A DNA stretch of 49,630 nt from Bacilli bacterium (GCA_017447305.1 JAFSNY010000061.1:1-49630), one strand, 5' to 3'; counted from the stretch's first letter, positions 16,981-26,113 are shown. Notes: generated from the letters alone by a model not told the origin. Numbers and translations are program-made.

Positions 16981-17006
16981 AATAGGGGCCCCTATTAAGA
17001 GGCCCC
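16981..17006. other. GC-rich palindrome between two surface-protein genes
   Basis: AATAGGGGCCCCTATT (16981-16996) is a perfect 16-bp palindrome. A further GGCCCC (17001-17006) lets the minus-strand transcript form GGGGCC/GGCCCC as an alternative stem. No T-run follows on the minus strand, so it is a processing, stability or attenuation hairpin rather than a standard terminator. Confidence 0.5.
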
Positions 17007-17030
17007 GTACCTTTCACAAAAAATATTTTA

Positions 17031-18792
17031 TTAGAAGAGTGCAATATTATCAAATGATAGATATACGCCCGTGTTGTTAAAGTCCGCAATTTGGAAGTTA
17101 TAAATTGCAGCGGATGTGAATCCCATAGCAACATACGTCCATTGACCCGCAACAGCGGTTACAGAACCTGTTTCAAAGTTGCTACCAAAGCTGCTAGCTT
17201 TATAACCCCACATTCTTAAGGTTATATCGCTTCCAGATGGATTATAGACCCAGAATTGGACATTAGCGACAGTCTTGGCTGGTGAGAAGTCAGAGTTGAA
17301 GTTAAGGGCAACAGCGCCGCCACTATAGCCTCTACGTTTGACAGAACCAGTACCGGAAACATATTCGGTTGTATTACTGGTGATTCTATCAGCGTTACTA
17401 CTATCTACTTGCCAGCTACCTGACATATAGCGACGTTTGAATAATGATTGAAGCGAAGAAGTATTTCCATCACAATCATAATAATTCGCTGTACGTGTCG
17501 CAGTGATAGAACCATTGTTACTAACGTAGGATTTAATACTACCACTACAAGAAATACCAGTTAATCTATCATTTTCGACATCATATGTACCTGTGATATT
17601 GCCATATGACATACTGCTAAAACTACCTGTTGTAGTAATAGTGAATGCGTGAGTTGATCCATTATATGAAACACCTGTAGCAACAGCATCAGAGTTAGCT
17701 AATCTAACAGCAATAAGCCCATTGGCTTGTGTACCAAAGGCGATAGCGATTGTATAGGAATTACTACTTACATTAGCACTGCCGAAGAATGTTCCTTCTG
17801 GGTAATCAACTACTGGATCAGTAACGGTGACAGTACATGTGTCAGTGTATCCACCATCAACGGTTGTAACAGTAATTGTAGCAACACCAGCAGCAACTGC
17901 GGTGACAGTACCATTACTAACTGAGGCGACAGAATTATTACTTGATGTCCAGTTGACGGCTTTGTTTGTTGCGTCATTAGGAGCAACAGTGGCGGTTAAA
18001 TTACCTGTTCCGCCAGTGGTTAATTCTAATGAACTACTTGAGAGAGTAACTCCAGTAACGGCGACTGGAGCAACATATTCTGCATATGGTGAAGCAGTAT
18101 AGATTTGAATGTCATCGATTGGGACATATTGTGTTGATCCACTCTTTTGTTGAGCGTAGAAACCAAATCCAAGATATTCTCTACCTGGAGTTAAATCGAA
18201 TTCGAAATGTTGCCATGTGCTACCAGCGGAAACAGTATAATCAAATGTCTCTCTAACTGTTGTTTGATTTGATGGTGTTAATGGAGTCGCATAGTAAACA
18301 TATGCTTTCATTGTGGTGTCGTTTGCGTGATCAGCATTAAATGAAGTGTTTGTATACGCACCTCTAGCCCAGAATGAAAATTTAGCGCCTTTTCCAATAA
18401 TAGAACGCACTCCATAAAGTGAGTTCATGGAAATGTAACGCATTGACATATTGTTTGAGAATTTGAATATACCACCCTTTGAGCCATTATGGCCTTTATT
18501 TGAAGTGTAGGTAGAATTGTCAGTTGAGGTCATGACTGGCCAGCCAGAACCGCCAATTTCACCGCTGCTGCTACCAGTGTAGTAATCAGCATAGTAGTTA
18601 GCTCTTAAGCCACTTGTGGTGTATTTAGCTTCGGCGGAAACATAACCTGTTCCTGTAGCTGTGTATGACTCGAAATCTTCGACGTTGTAAACGCGGTCGA
18701 AATCGATTTCTGGGATCCCCGCGTGAGTTTTACTGGCATATTCTAATTCACAGCAATCATTAGAAATGTCTAAAATATAGGACCCCCCCCCC
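17031..18792 (-). CDS. C-terminal part of a frame-split secreted protein (Big_2 + YMSGSW module)
   Basis: This is the downstream part of one gene that starts at 19518. The frame is intact from the G10 tract (18783-18792) onward, reading GGGSYILDISNDCC. Nucleotides upstream of the tract in this frame give an out-of-frame, unrelated peptide, so the apparent ATG at 18875 is not a true start. Visible parts: a jelly-roll/CBM-like domain of about 200 aa ending in VPIDDIQIYTASP, a Big_2 Ig-like domain (GVTLSSSSLELTTGG to TVTVTD), and a C-terminal module with NNGSIT, KRRYMSGSW and FDNIALF shared with the neighbouring 1035-aa protein. No enzyme motif is seen. Likely a carbohydrate- or matrix-binding secreted protein. 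With nine or twelve G residues the fused product would be about 828 aa. Confidence 0.7.
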
Positions 18793-19518
18793 GAACGTGC
18801 ATTCTGCTCGGGAGTCGTTGACCATAGCGATTGTGCCTGAATATGATGAGTTTGAAGCCTTATCAAGGGATTCAATTGTTACATCACCATCATCGATGGT
18901 CATTTTCCAAGTGTAGGAATCATTTCCTACGCCTGTATAGACACCATTGAGGTTATTGACACTAGAACCACTATCACATGTACATGTTAATTCGATAGAA
19001 GTAATTGTTGCGCCTCCATCTAAAGCGGTTAATTCAAAGTATTTTGCGTAATCTAAGCTTGTTTTTGTTCCACTAACAAGTGTTTTGCTTTTTCCTAAAA
19101 CAACGCCTTTATCAGAACGATATGGTGCGGTTCTAATAGCAACGCTTCCACTTGAAGTAGTGACTTTGATTGCGCTAATACCTTTAATTTGTCTACCTTC
19201 TTCTGCTCCATCTTGGAAGTTGAAGATCTTTCCCCTCGGTGCGAGTTGGACGAATGCGCCAGCAGCAGTCTTAGCGTTAACAAATCCTAATTCAACAGTG
19301 TTACCATTTGTTGTTGTAACAGAGCCATTAACATTGTTTTGATAATCCGATGTTAATGTTCCAGGTGTTTGACTTGAATCGAGTAATAAGTTTGGACTTT
19401 CTGTACCGATAGTCAAAATTGGACTGATTGAATGATTGGAAGAATGAACGCCAATGACTCCGATTGCGATAGCGCAGATCGTTGTAGTAATAAACAAATA
19501 AGCATTTTTCTTAGTCAT
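18760..19518 (-). CDS. N-terminal part of the same frame-split secreted protein
   Basis: 252 aa as sequenced. It begins MTKKNAYLFITTT with a signal-peptide/anchor helix to about residue 24 and continues with a beta-rich domain. It reads through the G10 tract as AECTFGGGVLYFRHF and stops at 18760, only 7 codons after the tract. Removing one G puts it in frame with the long downstream frame (GGG then SYILDISND). The start has AAGGAG 8 bases upstream. Upstream elements on the minus strand: a possible -35 TTGTGA with ATATAA 17 bases later, and a dyad at 19621-19638. Either the gene is phase-OFF here or the tract length is an error. Confidence 0.7.
   Translation of the reverse strand: MTKKNAYLFITTTICAIAIGVIGVHSSNHSISPILTIGTESPNLLLDSSQTPGTLTSDYQNNVNGSVTTTNGNTVELGFVNAKTAAGAFVQLAPRGKIFNFQDGAEEGRQIKGISAIKVTTSSGSVAIRTAPYRSDKGVVLGKSKTLVSGTKTSLDYAKYFELTALDGGATITSIELTCTCDSGSSVNNLNGVYTGVGNDSYTWKMTIDDGDVTIESLDKASNSSYSGTIAMVNDSRAECTFGGGVLYFRHF
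18783..18792. repeat. Homopolymer G10 (minus strand) inside a coding region
   Basis: Ten consecutive C on the plus strand in otherwise AT-rich DNA, exactly at the point where two long minus-strand frames of one gene fall out of register. Slippage to 9 or 12 restores one frame; 10 and 11 truncate the product. Confidence 0.85.
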
Positions 19519-19620
19519 TACATTTATCTCCTTTTTTGTTGTTTACTAGTTTATATAATAAAAGGAGGTTCAGTCACAAAAATTTAGTAAACTTATTTTC
19601 TTTTTTATAAACATAAATTA

Positions 19621-19638
19621 TGTTCTATTAATAGAACA
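19621..19638. promoter_or_regulatory. Palindromic operator candidate
   Basis: TGTTCTATTAATAGAACA is a perfect 18-bp palindrome upstream of the frame-split surface gene (start 19518). It has the same TTCTAT-NN-ATAGAA core as 96-119 and 12100-12117. It lies about 45-50 bases upstream of the likely -35 region, a position more typical of an activator. Confidence 0.45.
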
Positions 19639-19668
19639 AAAAGAGTGAAATTTTTCATTATTTCACTC
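19638..19668 (-). terminator. Intrinsic terminator of the RsbW-like gene
   Basis: GAGTGAAA (19643-19650) pairs with TTTCACTC (19661-19668). On the minus strand the stem is followed by TTTTTG. It lies about 80 bases after the stop codon at 19747. Confidence 0.7.
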
Positions 19669-19746
19669 AAATATTTTTGTAAACTTTTTTAGAATTTAGT
19701 TAACTTTTCTTCTTTGTTTATTTTTAAACTTGGTTGAAAAATGTGG

Positions 19747-20163
19747 TCAGATATTCTTTTTAATCGTGAGAATATTTTGGTCGTTTTCTCTATGATAAGA
19801 TACTTCATCCATCGTCTTTTTAACGATAAATAGTCCTAGTCCGCCGATTCTTCTTTCTTCAGCAGCGGCGTTTATATCTGGTTCTTCAATGTTAAGCGGA
19901 TCAAAGGGCTTTCCACTATCGATGACTGAGATAGTGATGAAATGTGGATCGTCGTTTATTTCGTATCTAATTTCCACTTCTCCATCATCGCTTTCATAAG
20001 CATATGAAACGACATTAGTGATAATTTCATCTAGCGCCAAACGGATTTGATAGCAAACCTTTGGTGAAACATCGATTTCTTCTAACGCTTCAATGACTGG
20101 ATCTATTGCTAGTTCGATATTATCAACCGTGGCTTTAACTTTATAAGATTCACGTCTATTCAT
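19747..20163 (-). CDS. RsbW-like serine kinase / anti-sigma factor (GHKL ATPase)
   Basis: 138 aa, the standard size of a HATPase_c_2 single-domain protein. Motifs: N-box DEIITNVVSYAY (about residues 46-57), G1 box DSGKPFDP (about 85-92), G2 box GGLGLFIVK (about 107-115). Such proteins bind ATP, phosphorylate a STAS-domain antagonist on Ser, and hold a sigma factor or other target when the antagonist is phosphorylated. A matching STAS gene lies 2.7 kb away at 22816 on the other strand. No sigma factor gene is adjacent, so the final target is not visible. A TATAAT (20188-20193, minus) precedes it. Confidence 0.85.
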   Translation of the reverse strand: MNRRESYKVKATVDNIELAIDPVIEALEEIDVSPKVCYQIRLALDEIITNVVSYAYESDDGEVEIRYEINDDPHFITISVIDSGKPFDPLNIEEPDINAAAEERRIGGLGLFIVKKTMDEVSYHRENDQNILTIKKNI

Positions 20164-20273
20164 AATTATCTTTGTGTTGATAGATTAATTATACAACTTA
20201 GTTCTCATCTAATGTAGATGATTTGTGTTTAAAGAAAATGGGTTTTATAAAGAAAAATATAGTTCTCCTATGA

Positions 20274-20909
20274 TTATAAGCCAGTGTAGTGACTCACTAT
20301 CACCCAGACAGCTAGTAAGATAAGGATAATTCCACCAATAATTCCAGATATCTCGTATTTTCCTTTTAATAACTTAACGACTTGTTTGCCTAAAAGAAGA
20401 CCCACTAGAGATAGTCCAAAGGTAATAATCAAGATAATAGAAACATGTAACCAAACGGTTGATGTAGTTGATAACCCAGCGTGTAACGCTACGCCGGCGG
20501 CTAAAGCGTCAATTGCAGTAAGTATCGAGTAGAGAAAAACGTTCTTGTACGAGAATGTTTTTTCTTCCTTTTCTTCTTCTGACTTTTTAAGTTCGATAAT
20601 CGATTCAATAAGCATTTTTCCACCAACAAGAAGAAGGAGACCAAAAGCTAACCATACGACGACAAGCGCTGTAATATTCCCGGCCTTTTCTCCAGCAATT
20701 TCACCCGCAACTACTTCCGCTATTTCAACAAGCCAGAAGCCGATAAGTGGCATTAAGGCTTGCATAAATCCAAATAAGAACGCAATGAAAAACATTCTCT
20801 TTTTATTGATGTCTTTCATTGTTAATCCATCAACCAGAGCGACAGAAAAAGCATCCATGGATAAACCAATTCCTAGAAAGATAATTTGAATTAGTATTTC
20901 AAATGTCAT
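20274..20909 (-). CDS. mntP: Manganese efflux pump, MntP family
   Basis: 211 aa with six hydrophobic helices arranged as two related halves. The family's two acidic motifs are both present: GLSMDAFSVA in helix 1 (about residues 15-24) and LTAIDALAAGVA in helix 4 (about 134-145). A charged cytoplasmic loop (KKSEEEKEEK) lies between the halves. MntP exports Mn2+ to prevent toxicity. It overlaps the upstream SDR gene by 4 nt (ATGA type), so it is co-transcribed with it and with the YwaF-like gene rather than having its own Mn riboswitch. A weak CATCTA/TAGATG hairpin follows, with no T-run. Confidence 0.9.
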   Translation of the reverse strand: MTFEILIQIIFLGIGLSMDAFSVALVDGLTMKDINKKRMFFIAFLFGFMQALMPLIGFWLVEIAEVVAGEIAGEKAGNITALVVVWLAFGLLLLVGGKMLIESIIELKKSEEEKEEKTFSYKNVFLYSILTAIDALAAGVALHAGLSTTSTVWLHVSIILIITFGLSLVGLLLGKQVVKLLKGKYEISGIIGGIILILLAVWVIVSHYTGL

Positions 20910-21910
20910 TTATTCTTCTCCAGCCATTTAATCGTATCGATCATTGTTTCTTCGATAGATATCGTTTTATATCCTAGTTCTTCTTTGGCTTTTTGAGAAG
21001 AATAATTTGAATTTTGCATTAAACAGTCCATGGAGAACCCTGTAAATAATGGCGTTTTATGATGAATTCTTGCGTGCAATTCTATGAACGGAGCCATCAA
21101 CTTAATGAGGATATGCGCTACTTTTCTCTTAATTGGCTTTTTATTTGATACTTTTGCAGCGAGCTTAATTAACTCCTCAACAGAAATGTAATGACCAGTT
21201 AATAAATATGATTCTCCCTTAACTCCTTTATCTAAAGTTTTTAATATTCCTTTTGCAACATCTCTAGCATCAACAATGTCATATCCACCTTTAGTTATCG
21301 CTGGTAGTTTGTTATTCAAGAACTTCTTGATCGCGAGATTAATCGGAGAGGTGAACGGATCGTTTGGCCCCATCAAAGCGCTTGGTAAAACAATCGAGGC
21401 ATCAATGTTGTATTTTGTAATTGCATCTAACACTATTTGGTTCGCGAGGACTTTGCTTTTGGAGTACACTCCATCAACTTTATTAACATCATATTCATCT
21501 GGTTCATAAATGATATCGTTTCCTTTTCTTTTAGGAATTGAATCAACGCTTGATACATAGACGATTTTCTTAAATCCTTTGTCCACTACTGAATTGATGA
21601 CGTTTCTTGTTCCTTCGACATTGATATCCATCGTTAATGGATCGTTTTTCCTATATACAGATATTTTCCCTGCTGCGTGAATTAAATATTTGTCACCACT
21701 AGCTGTTATTGATAAAAAAGCATCAACATCATCTTTGTTGAGAATGTTACCTCTAACAAGGGTGATATTTTTATGTCCCTCATAGAATTCTAGGCTTTTT
21801 TCATTAGGTAAAACAAAACCTATGATACACACATCTTTTTCTTTTAAAAGTTCAATGGTGATATTTCTACCTAAGAACCCTGATATTCCAGTTATATAAT
21901 ATGTTTTCAT
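20906..21910 (-). CDS. NAD(P)-dependent extended SDR (epimerase/dehydratase family)
   Basis: 334 aa. The Rossmann nucleotide motif TGISGFLG is at residues about 7-14, and the catalytic YSKSK (Y-x3-K) at about 150-154. VSSVDS supplies the active-site Ser upstream. Length and motif spacing fit the extended SDR class, near dihydroflavonol reductase/3-beta-hydroxysteroid dehydrogenase-like members. Substrate cannot be assigned. It overlaps mntP by 4 nt and touches the membrane protein gene upstream at 21910 (1-nt overlap), so the three genes are translationally coupled. Confidence 0.85.
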   Translation of the reverse strand: MKTYYITGISGFLGRNITIELLKEKDVCIIGFVLPNEKSLEFYEGHKNITLVRGNILNKDDVDAFLSITASGDKYLIHAAGKISVYRKNDPLTMDINVEGTRNVINSVVDKGFKKIVYVSSVDSIPKRKGNDIIYEPDEYDVNKVDGVYSKSKVLANQIVLDAITKYNIDASIVLPSALMGPNDPFTSPINLAIKKFLNNKLPAITKGGYDIVDARDVAKGILKTLDKGVKGESYLLTGHYISVEELIKLAAKVSNKKPIKRKVAHILIKLMAPFIELHARIHHKTPLFTGFSMDCLMQNSNYSSQKAKEELGYKTISIEETMIDTIKWLEKNK

Positions 21911-22704
21911 TATTCGATTTCTTTATTTGTTTGCTTCTCATGAATTAAATGTTTAATTCCCACGATGAGGAAATGGGTGGCAAAAGCGGTGATGACATAA
22001 CAAGAGACAACAATAAGTGTCCACACGAGATGATGGACATTTTCAGAGATGAACTTAAACGCTGGGAAGCGATGTCCATCATAAAAGAAGAAATAATCGC
22101 ATCCAAATATCGCATCAAACGTCCAGATGAACACTGATAATATTCCGAATAATGATAATCCGTATTTCCAATCGTTCTTTTGAATATCGTAATAGTTAGT
22201 TACCACCATGATAAGCGGGACGATAACGATGATTCCATGATATGTGAGGATTTGCACTCCGTCGAATGATAAAGCGGAATATCCAGAAGATGGACATCCG
22301 ACAAATAAAGTGATAAATCCCATAATCATATTAACGACAACAAGGAAGTTGCTTGTCGCTAGTTTGATAACTTTATTATTTGAGAATATGGCGAATGGAA
22401 ATAAATAGAAGAACATCAAGCAACTATGAAGTGGGAGATGTGAATCTAACTTAAATGGATTGTTAGTGGGATTCATTCCACACATGACATACGTCCAGAT
22501 ATAATATGTGGTTTCTAGAGTTACTCCTATCGCCCAAAGGATAATAAGAACTTTCTTTACTATGCTTTTATCTTTTTTTCTTAGGAGAATAGAAAGAAAA
22601 ACACCTATTCCAAGGATAATAAAAATAAATAATAGGTGATCCCACTGAAAAGCGTATGAGTTTAAACCTCGATTCAGCCAGTCTTTGCTAGTAAAAAATT
22701 CCAT
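21910..22704 (-). CDS. YwaF / TIGR02206 family integral membrane protein
   Basis: 264 aa with about seven hydrophobic helices. SHLPLHSCLMFFYLFPFAIF (about residues 88-107) matches the LPLHLC-type motif characteristic of the YwaF/TIGR02206 family, whose function is unknown. The Lys/Glu-rich C-terminus is cytoplasmic. It is the first gene of the YwaF-SDR-mntP unit. On the minus strand TATAAT (22713-22718) lies just before the ATG, with a weak TTATAA 17 bases further up. Its promoter is divergent from that of the STAS operon. Confidence 0.8.
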   Translation of the reverse strand: MEFFTSKDWLNRGLNSYAFQWDHLLFIFIILGIGVFLSILLRKKDKSIVKKVLIILWAIGVTLETTYYIWTYVMCGMNPTNNPFKLDSHLPLHSCLMFFYLFPFAIFSNNKVIKLATSNFLVVVNMIMGFITLFVGCPSSGYSALSFDGVQILTYHGIIVIVPLIMVVTNYYDIQKNDWKYGLSLFGILSVFIWTFDAIFGCDYFFFYDGHRFPAFKFISENVHHLVWTLIVVSCYVITAFATHFLIVGIKHLIHEKQTNKEIE

Positions 22705-22747
22705 CGCTAATAATTATATCTCGATGATTAATTATTTATAATAATTT

Positions 22748-22776
22748 TTGACATATTCGCGTTTGCGTGATGTAAT
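22748..22776 (+). promoter_or_regulatory. Sigma-A promoter of the STAS-NRPS-esterase operon
   Basis: Perfect -35 TTGACA (22748-22753), a 17-base spacer and -10 TGTAAT (22771-22776), 39 bases before the STAS start codon. A housekeeping promoter means the operon is not obviously under an alternative sigma factor. Confidence 0.82.
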
Positions 22777-22815
22777 AAAAGTATTAAATTTGTTAGGTAA
22801 TGTGAGGTAATAATA

Positions 22816-23112
22816 ATGAAAGTAACATTTACACAAACAGGTTCAGAACTTTTAGTTGCCATCGAAGGCAGCATCAACACCATGTCCGCTCCCGAACTCG
22901 ATAAGGAAGTTTCAGGAAAACTTGATGGAATTACATCTTTGATTTTAGATTTCAAAAATGTTGATTACATCTCTTCTGCAGGACTCCGTGTTTTATTAGC
23001 CCTTTATAAAGCTATGTCCGCTAAAGGTGGTCTTATTCTCCGCAATGTCTGTCAAGATGTCATGGATGTCTTTACGATGACAGGATTTGATAACTTCTTA
23101 ACTATCGAATAA
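22816..23112 (+). CDS. STAS-domain anti-sigma factor antagonist (SpoIIAA/RsbV-like)
   Basis: 98 aa, the full length of a single STAS domain. It has the central LILDFKNVDYISSAGLRVLL segment (about residues 43-62), whose SSAGL loop contains the Ser phosphorylated by RsbW/SpoIIAB-type kinases. GAGGT lies 9 bases before the ATG. It is followed after 13 nt by the NRPS gene, so it is the first gene of a three-gene operon. The RsbW-like kinase at 19747-20163 is the obvious partner. No PP2C phosphatase is visible in the window. Confidence 0.9.
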   Translation: MKVTFTQTGSELLVAIEGSINTMSAPELDKEVSGKLDGITSLILDFKNVDYISSAGLRVLLALYKAMSAKGGLILRNVCQDVMDVFTMTGFDNFLTIE

Positions 23113-23125
23113 GTAGGAGAGAAAC

Positions 23126-26113
23126 ATGTATATTATTGAACAACTCGCGAAATTTACCGCGGAATCGCCTAACAATGCGATTTTATTTGATGAAGCACAT
23201 AATAAAGGTATTACATACGCTCAATTAGATGATTTATCTGGTCGTATCTATGCCTATTTAAAAAGTAAAAATATCGGCAAAGAAGACTTTGTCTTAATTA
23301 ATCTCCCTCGTGGAGTTATGCCAATTATCACGATGATTGGTGTTTGGAAAAGTGGCGCAGCTTGGGCGTTAGTCGAAGATACATACGCTCCTGAACGTAT
23401 CGCTTATATCCGTGAAGACTGTGGCTGTAAATTAGAGATTTCTTCCGCTAACTGGGAAGAGATTATGAAAATCGAACCACTATCCGGTTTTGTTACTCCT
23501 GATCCACATGATGCAGCTTATGCTATTTATACATCTGGAACAACAGGCAATCCAAAAGGTGTTCTCCATGAATATGGAAACTTAGAAAGAGCTATCGATT
23601 CTATTAGAATTAACGGAAAGACTCCTTTTGATGGAAAAGATCGTTTAGCTTTACTTGCACCACTTAACTTCGTTGCTTCCGTTATTGTTATCTTAAAAGC
23701 CTTAAGTGTTCATAACGGAAAAACATTCGTTGTTAGCTATGCAACCATTAAGAATCCGATGGCGTTAAAACTCTTCTTCTTTGAGAAACGTATCTCCATC
23801 ACCTTCTTAACCCCATCCTATGTTAGGATGCTTGGAAATACGACTGGTCCATTCCTTAGAATGTTATTCGTCGGAAGCGAACCTGCAAACAACGTCTATA
23901 ACAAGAACCTAGAATTAATTAACATTTATGCTTGTTCCGAAAGCGGATTCGCTGTCGGTGTTTTCTTAATTGATAAATCATATGAAGTATGTCCAATTGG
24001 AAAACCAGAAGTTGATACGAAAATCGTTCTCATCGACGAAGATGGAAACGAAGCAAAAGAAGGCGAAATCGGTGAACTTTGTTTTGAAAACCCATATGTT
24101 AGAGGTTATATAAATCTCCCAGAAGAAAGCAAAAAAGCTTTCGTTAATGGTTTATATCATTCTGGTGACTTAGCAAGAAAAGATGAAAATGGTAACTATG
24201 TCTTACTAGGTCGTTCAGGTGACATGATTAAAATCAATGGTAACCGCATTGAACCAGCGGAAATTGAAGCCGCAGTTAAACAGGCCTTAAAAGTCAAATG
24301 GGCTGCCGCGCGTGGCTTTGAAGAAAACGGTAAGAGCTACTTATGCGCTTATTATTTGGAAGATGTCAAATTCGATCCTAATGAAATTAGAAAAGAATTA
24401 ATGAAGAGACTTCCATATTATATGATTCCAGCCTTCTTCATGAAGATTGATTCCGTCCCATTAAAGGCTAATGGCAAATTTGATAGAAAAGCTTTACCAA
24501 AACCAGATGCAGAAAACTTTAGAACCGAATATGTCGCACCTAGAAACGAGATTGAAGAGAAACTTTGTAAAGCGATGGCGATGGTTTTAAAAGTTGAAAG
24601 AATTGGTATTCACGATGATTTCTATGAATTAGGTGGAGACTCCCTTGGTTCTATTCAAGTCATCGTTAACGCTGATCTTCCAGGATTAGCGGCAAGCGAG
24701 ATCTTCCGTGGTCGCACACCAGAAAAGATTGCGGAATTATATGAAGAAAACCACGCGAATGATGATGGTGAATCTCCAGAAAGCAAGAATGCGGCGAGTA
24801 TGAAGGTCGATCACCCATTAACCGTCGAACAACTTTACATGGTCGATTATCAACTATATACACCTAAATCCACGATGTATAACTTATTCTCCATGTTAAA
24901 GATTGATAAAGAAATGTTTGAGATGGAGAAGCTCGCAAGTACGATGATGACTGTTATTCGTAACCATCCAGCGTTATTAACAACCTTCCACTTCAATGAT
25001 GATGGAGAAATTATTCAACGTTACACTCCTGAGGTATTAGAAGATATTCATGTTGAAAAAGTCAGTGAATTTGAATTTGAAGTATTAAAAGATAATCTCG
25101 TCATGCCGTTTAAGATTATCGGAGGAAGACTTTATCGCTGCCGTGTCTTTGAAACAGAAAAAGCGGGATATGTCTTCTTTGATGTCCACCACACCATCTT
25201 TGATGGAACATCATTAAAGGTCTTCATGAACAATGTTGGTAAGACCTATATGGGTATGATGCCAGATCCAGACTTCTATTACTATATGCTCGCGCAAAGA
25301 GAAGAAGCTGTGAAGACTGACTTCTATGAAGAATCAAGGAAGTACTTTGAAGATTTATATGACAATGTCGAATGGTCAAGCTATCCAACCGTCAACCATC
25401 AATCACGCGAAAATGAATTAGGTGAATTATTCGTTCCACTTGGAATCGAACAAGCCCAGATGAATGCGATGGAAAGACAATATCGTATCAGCCGTAATGA
25501 ATTCTTTATCGCTGTAGCAGTGTTAGCGATCTCCATCTATAACAAGAAAAACGATATTAAGATTTCTTGGATTTATAACGGACGTGAAGATTTACAAATG
25601 ATGTCCACTGTCGGTTTATTATTCCGTGACTTACCAATTGGTATTCGCTTGAAAGATAAAGACACTATTCGTGATATCTTCGCCGAAATCCATAACCAAG
25701 TCCAAGGTGGCATTAAACATAGCTGCTATGCCTATGTTGACAAACATAACCAAGTTGGAAGCGGCGAATCAGCCTATCTCCTCTATCAACAAGACATCCG
25801 TGATATGGGCGGCGCGCAAGGAATGAATATTGAGGCAATCGATATTCGTCAAAACCAAGCCGCATCACAAACAATACTTGATATGGAAATCCTTGATGGT
25901 AGTGAAGGCTTAATGTTAATGATTGACTACGCAGCGAGCCGTTATAAACAAGAAAGTATGGAAAACTTCCGTAACCTCTTTGTTATGACCGCACAAGCGC
26001 TTGTCACTCACAATTCACAAAAGGATGTCACTGTCCGTGAATTAAGACAAAAACTTACCGATAAAACTAATTTCTTCGCCAAGATTATTGGTATCTTCAG
26101 AAGGAAAAAATAA
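23126..26113 (+). CDS. Three-domain nonribosomal peptide synthetase-like protein (A-PCP-C)
   Basis: 995 aa. The adenylation domain occupies about residues 1-460: YTSGTTGNPKGV (about 134-145), GRSGDMIKINGNRIEP (A8, about 363-378) and KANGKFDRKALP (A10 lysine, about 447-458). A carrier domain follows with FYELGGDSLGS (phosphopantetheine Ser at about 505). The condensation domain (about 550-990) has HHTIFDG (about 688-694), an intact HHxxxDG catalytic motif. There is no thioesterase domain. In the A4 region the sequence reads APLNFVASV where DltA-like enzymes have APFSFDLSV, so the Asp that anchors an alpha-amino group is replaced by Val. The substrate may therefore not be an ordinary amino acid (inference). 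GGAG lies before the ATG. It overlaps the esterase start by one base. Confidence 0.9.
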   Translation: MYIIEQLAKFTAESPNNAILFDEAHNKGITYAQLDDLSGRIYAYLKSKNIGKEDFVLINLPRGVMPIITMIGVWKSGAAWALVEDTYAPERIAYIREDCGCKLEISSANWEEIMKIEPLSGFVTPDPHDAAYAIYTSGTTGNPKGVLHEYGNLERAIDSIRINGKTPFDGKDRLALLAPLNFVASVIVILKALSVHNGKTFVVSYATIKNPMALKLFFFEKRISITFLTPSYVRMLGNTTGPFLRMLFVGSEPANNVYNKNLELINIYACSESGFAVGVFLIDKSYEVCPIGKPEVDTKIVLIDEDGNEAKEGEIGELCFENPYVRGYINLPEESKKAFVNGLYHSGDLARKDENGNYVLLGRSGDMIKINGNRIEPAEIEAAVKQALKVKWAAARGFEENGKSYLCAYYLEDVKFDPNEIRKELMKRLPYYMIPAFFMKIDSVPLKANGKFDRKALPKPDAENFRTEYVAPRNEIEEKLCKAMAMVLKVERIGIHDDFYELGGDSLGSIQVIVNADLPGLAASEIFRGRTPEKIAELYEENHANDDGESPESKNAASMKVDHPLTVEQLYMVDYQLYTPKSTMYNLFSMLKIDKEMFEMEKLASTMMTVIRNHPALLTTFHFNDDGEIIQRYTPEVLEDIHVEKVSEFEFEVLKDNLVMPFKIIGGRLYRCRVFETEKAGYVFFDVHHTIFDGTSLKVFMNNVGKTYMGMMPDPDFYYYMLAQREEAVKTDFYEESRKYFEDLYDNVEWSSYPTVNHQSRENELGELFVPLGIEQAQMNAMERQYRISRNEFFIAVAVLAISIYNKKNDIKISWIYNGREDLQMMSTVGLLFRDLPIGIRLKDKDTIRDIFAEIHNQVQGGIKHSCYAYVDKHNQVGSGESAYLLYQQDIRDMGGAQGMNIEAIDIRQNQAASQTILDMEILDGSEGLMLMIDYAASRYKQESMENFRNLFVMTAQALVTHNSQKDVTVRELRQKLTDKTNFFAKIIGIFRRKK

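Noticed and set aside
18793-18875. ATG at 18875 as start of a separate gene
   Set aside because: Its first 28 residues are the out-of-frame reading of the upstream gene; no ribosome site. The frame is explained by the G10 slippage site.
20206-20220. CATCTA/TAGATG hairpin after mntP as terminator
   Set aside because: Six-base stem with a three-base loop and no T-run on the minus strand.
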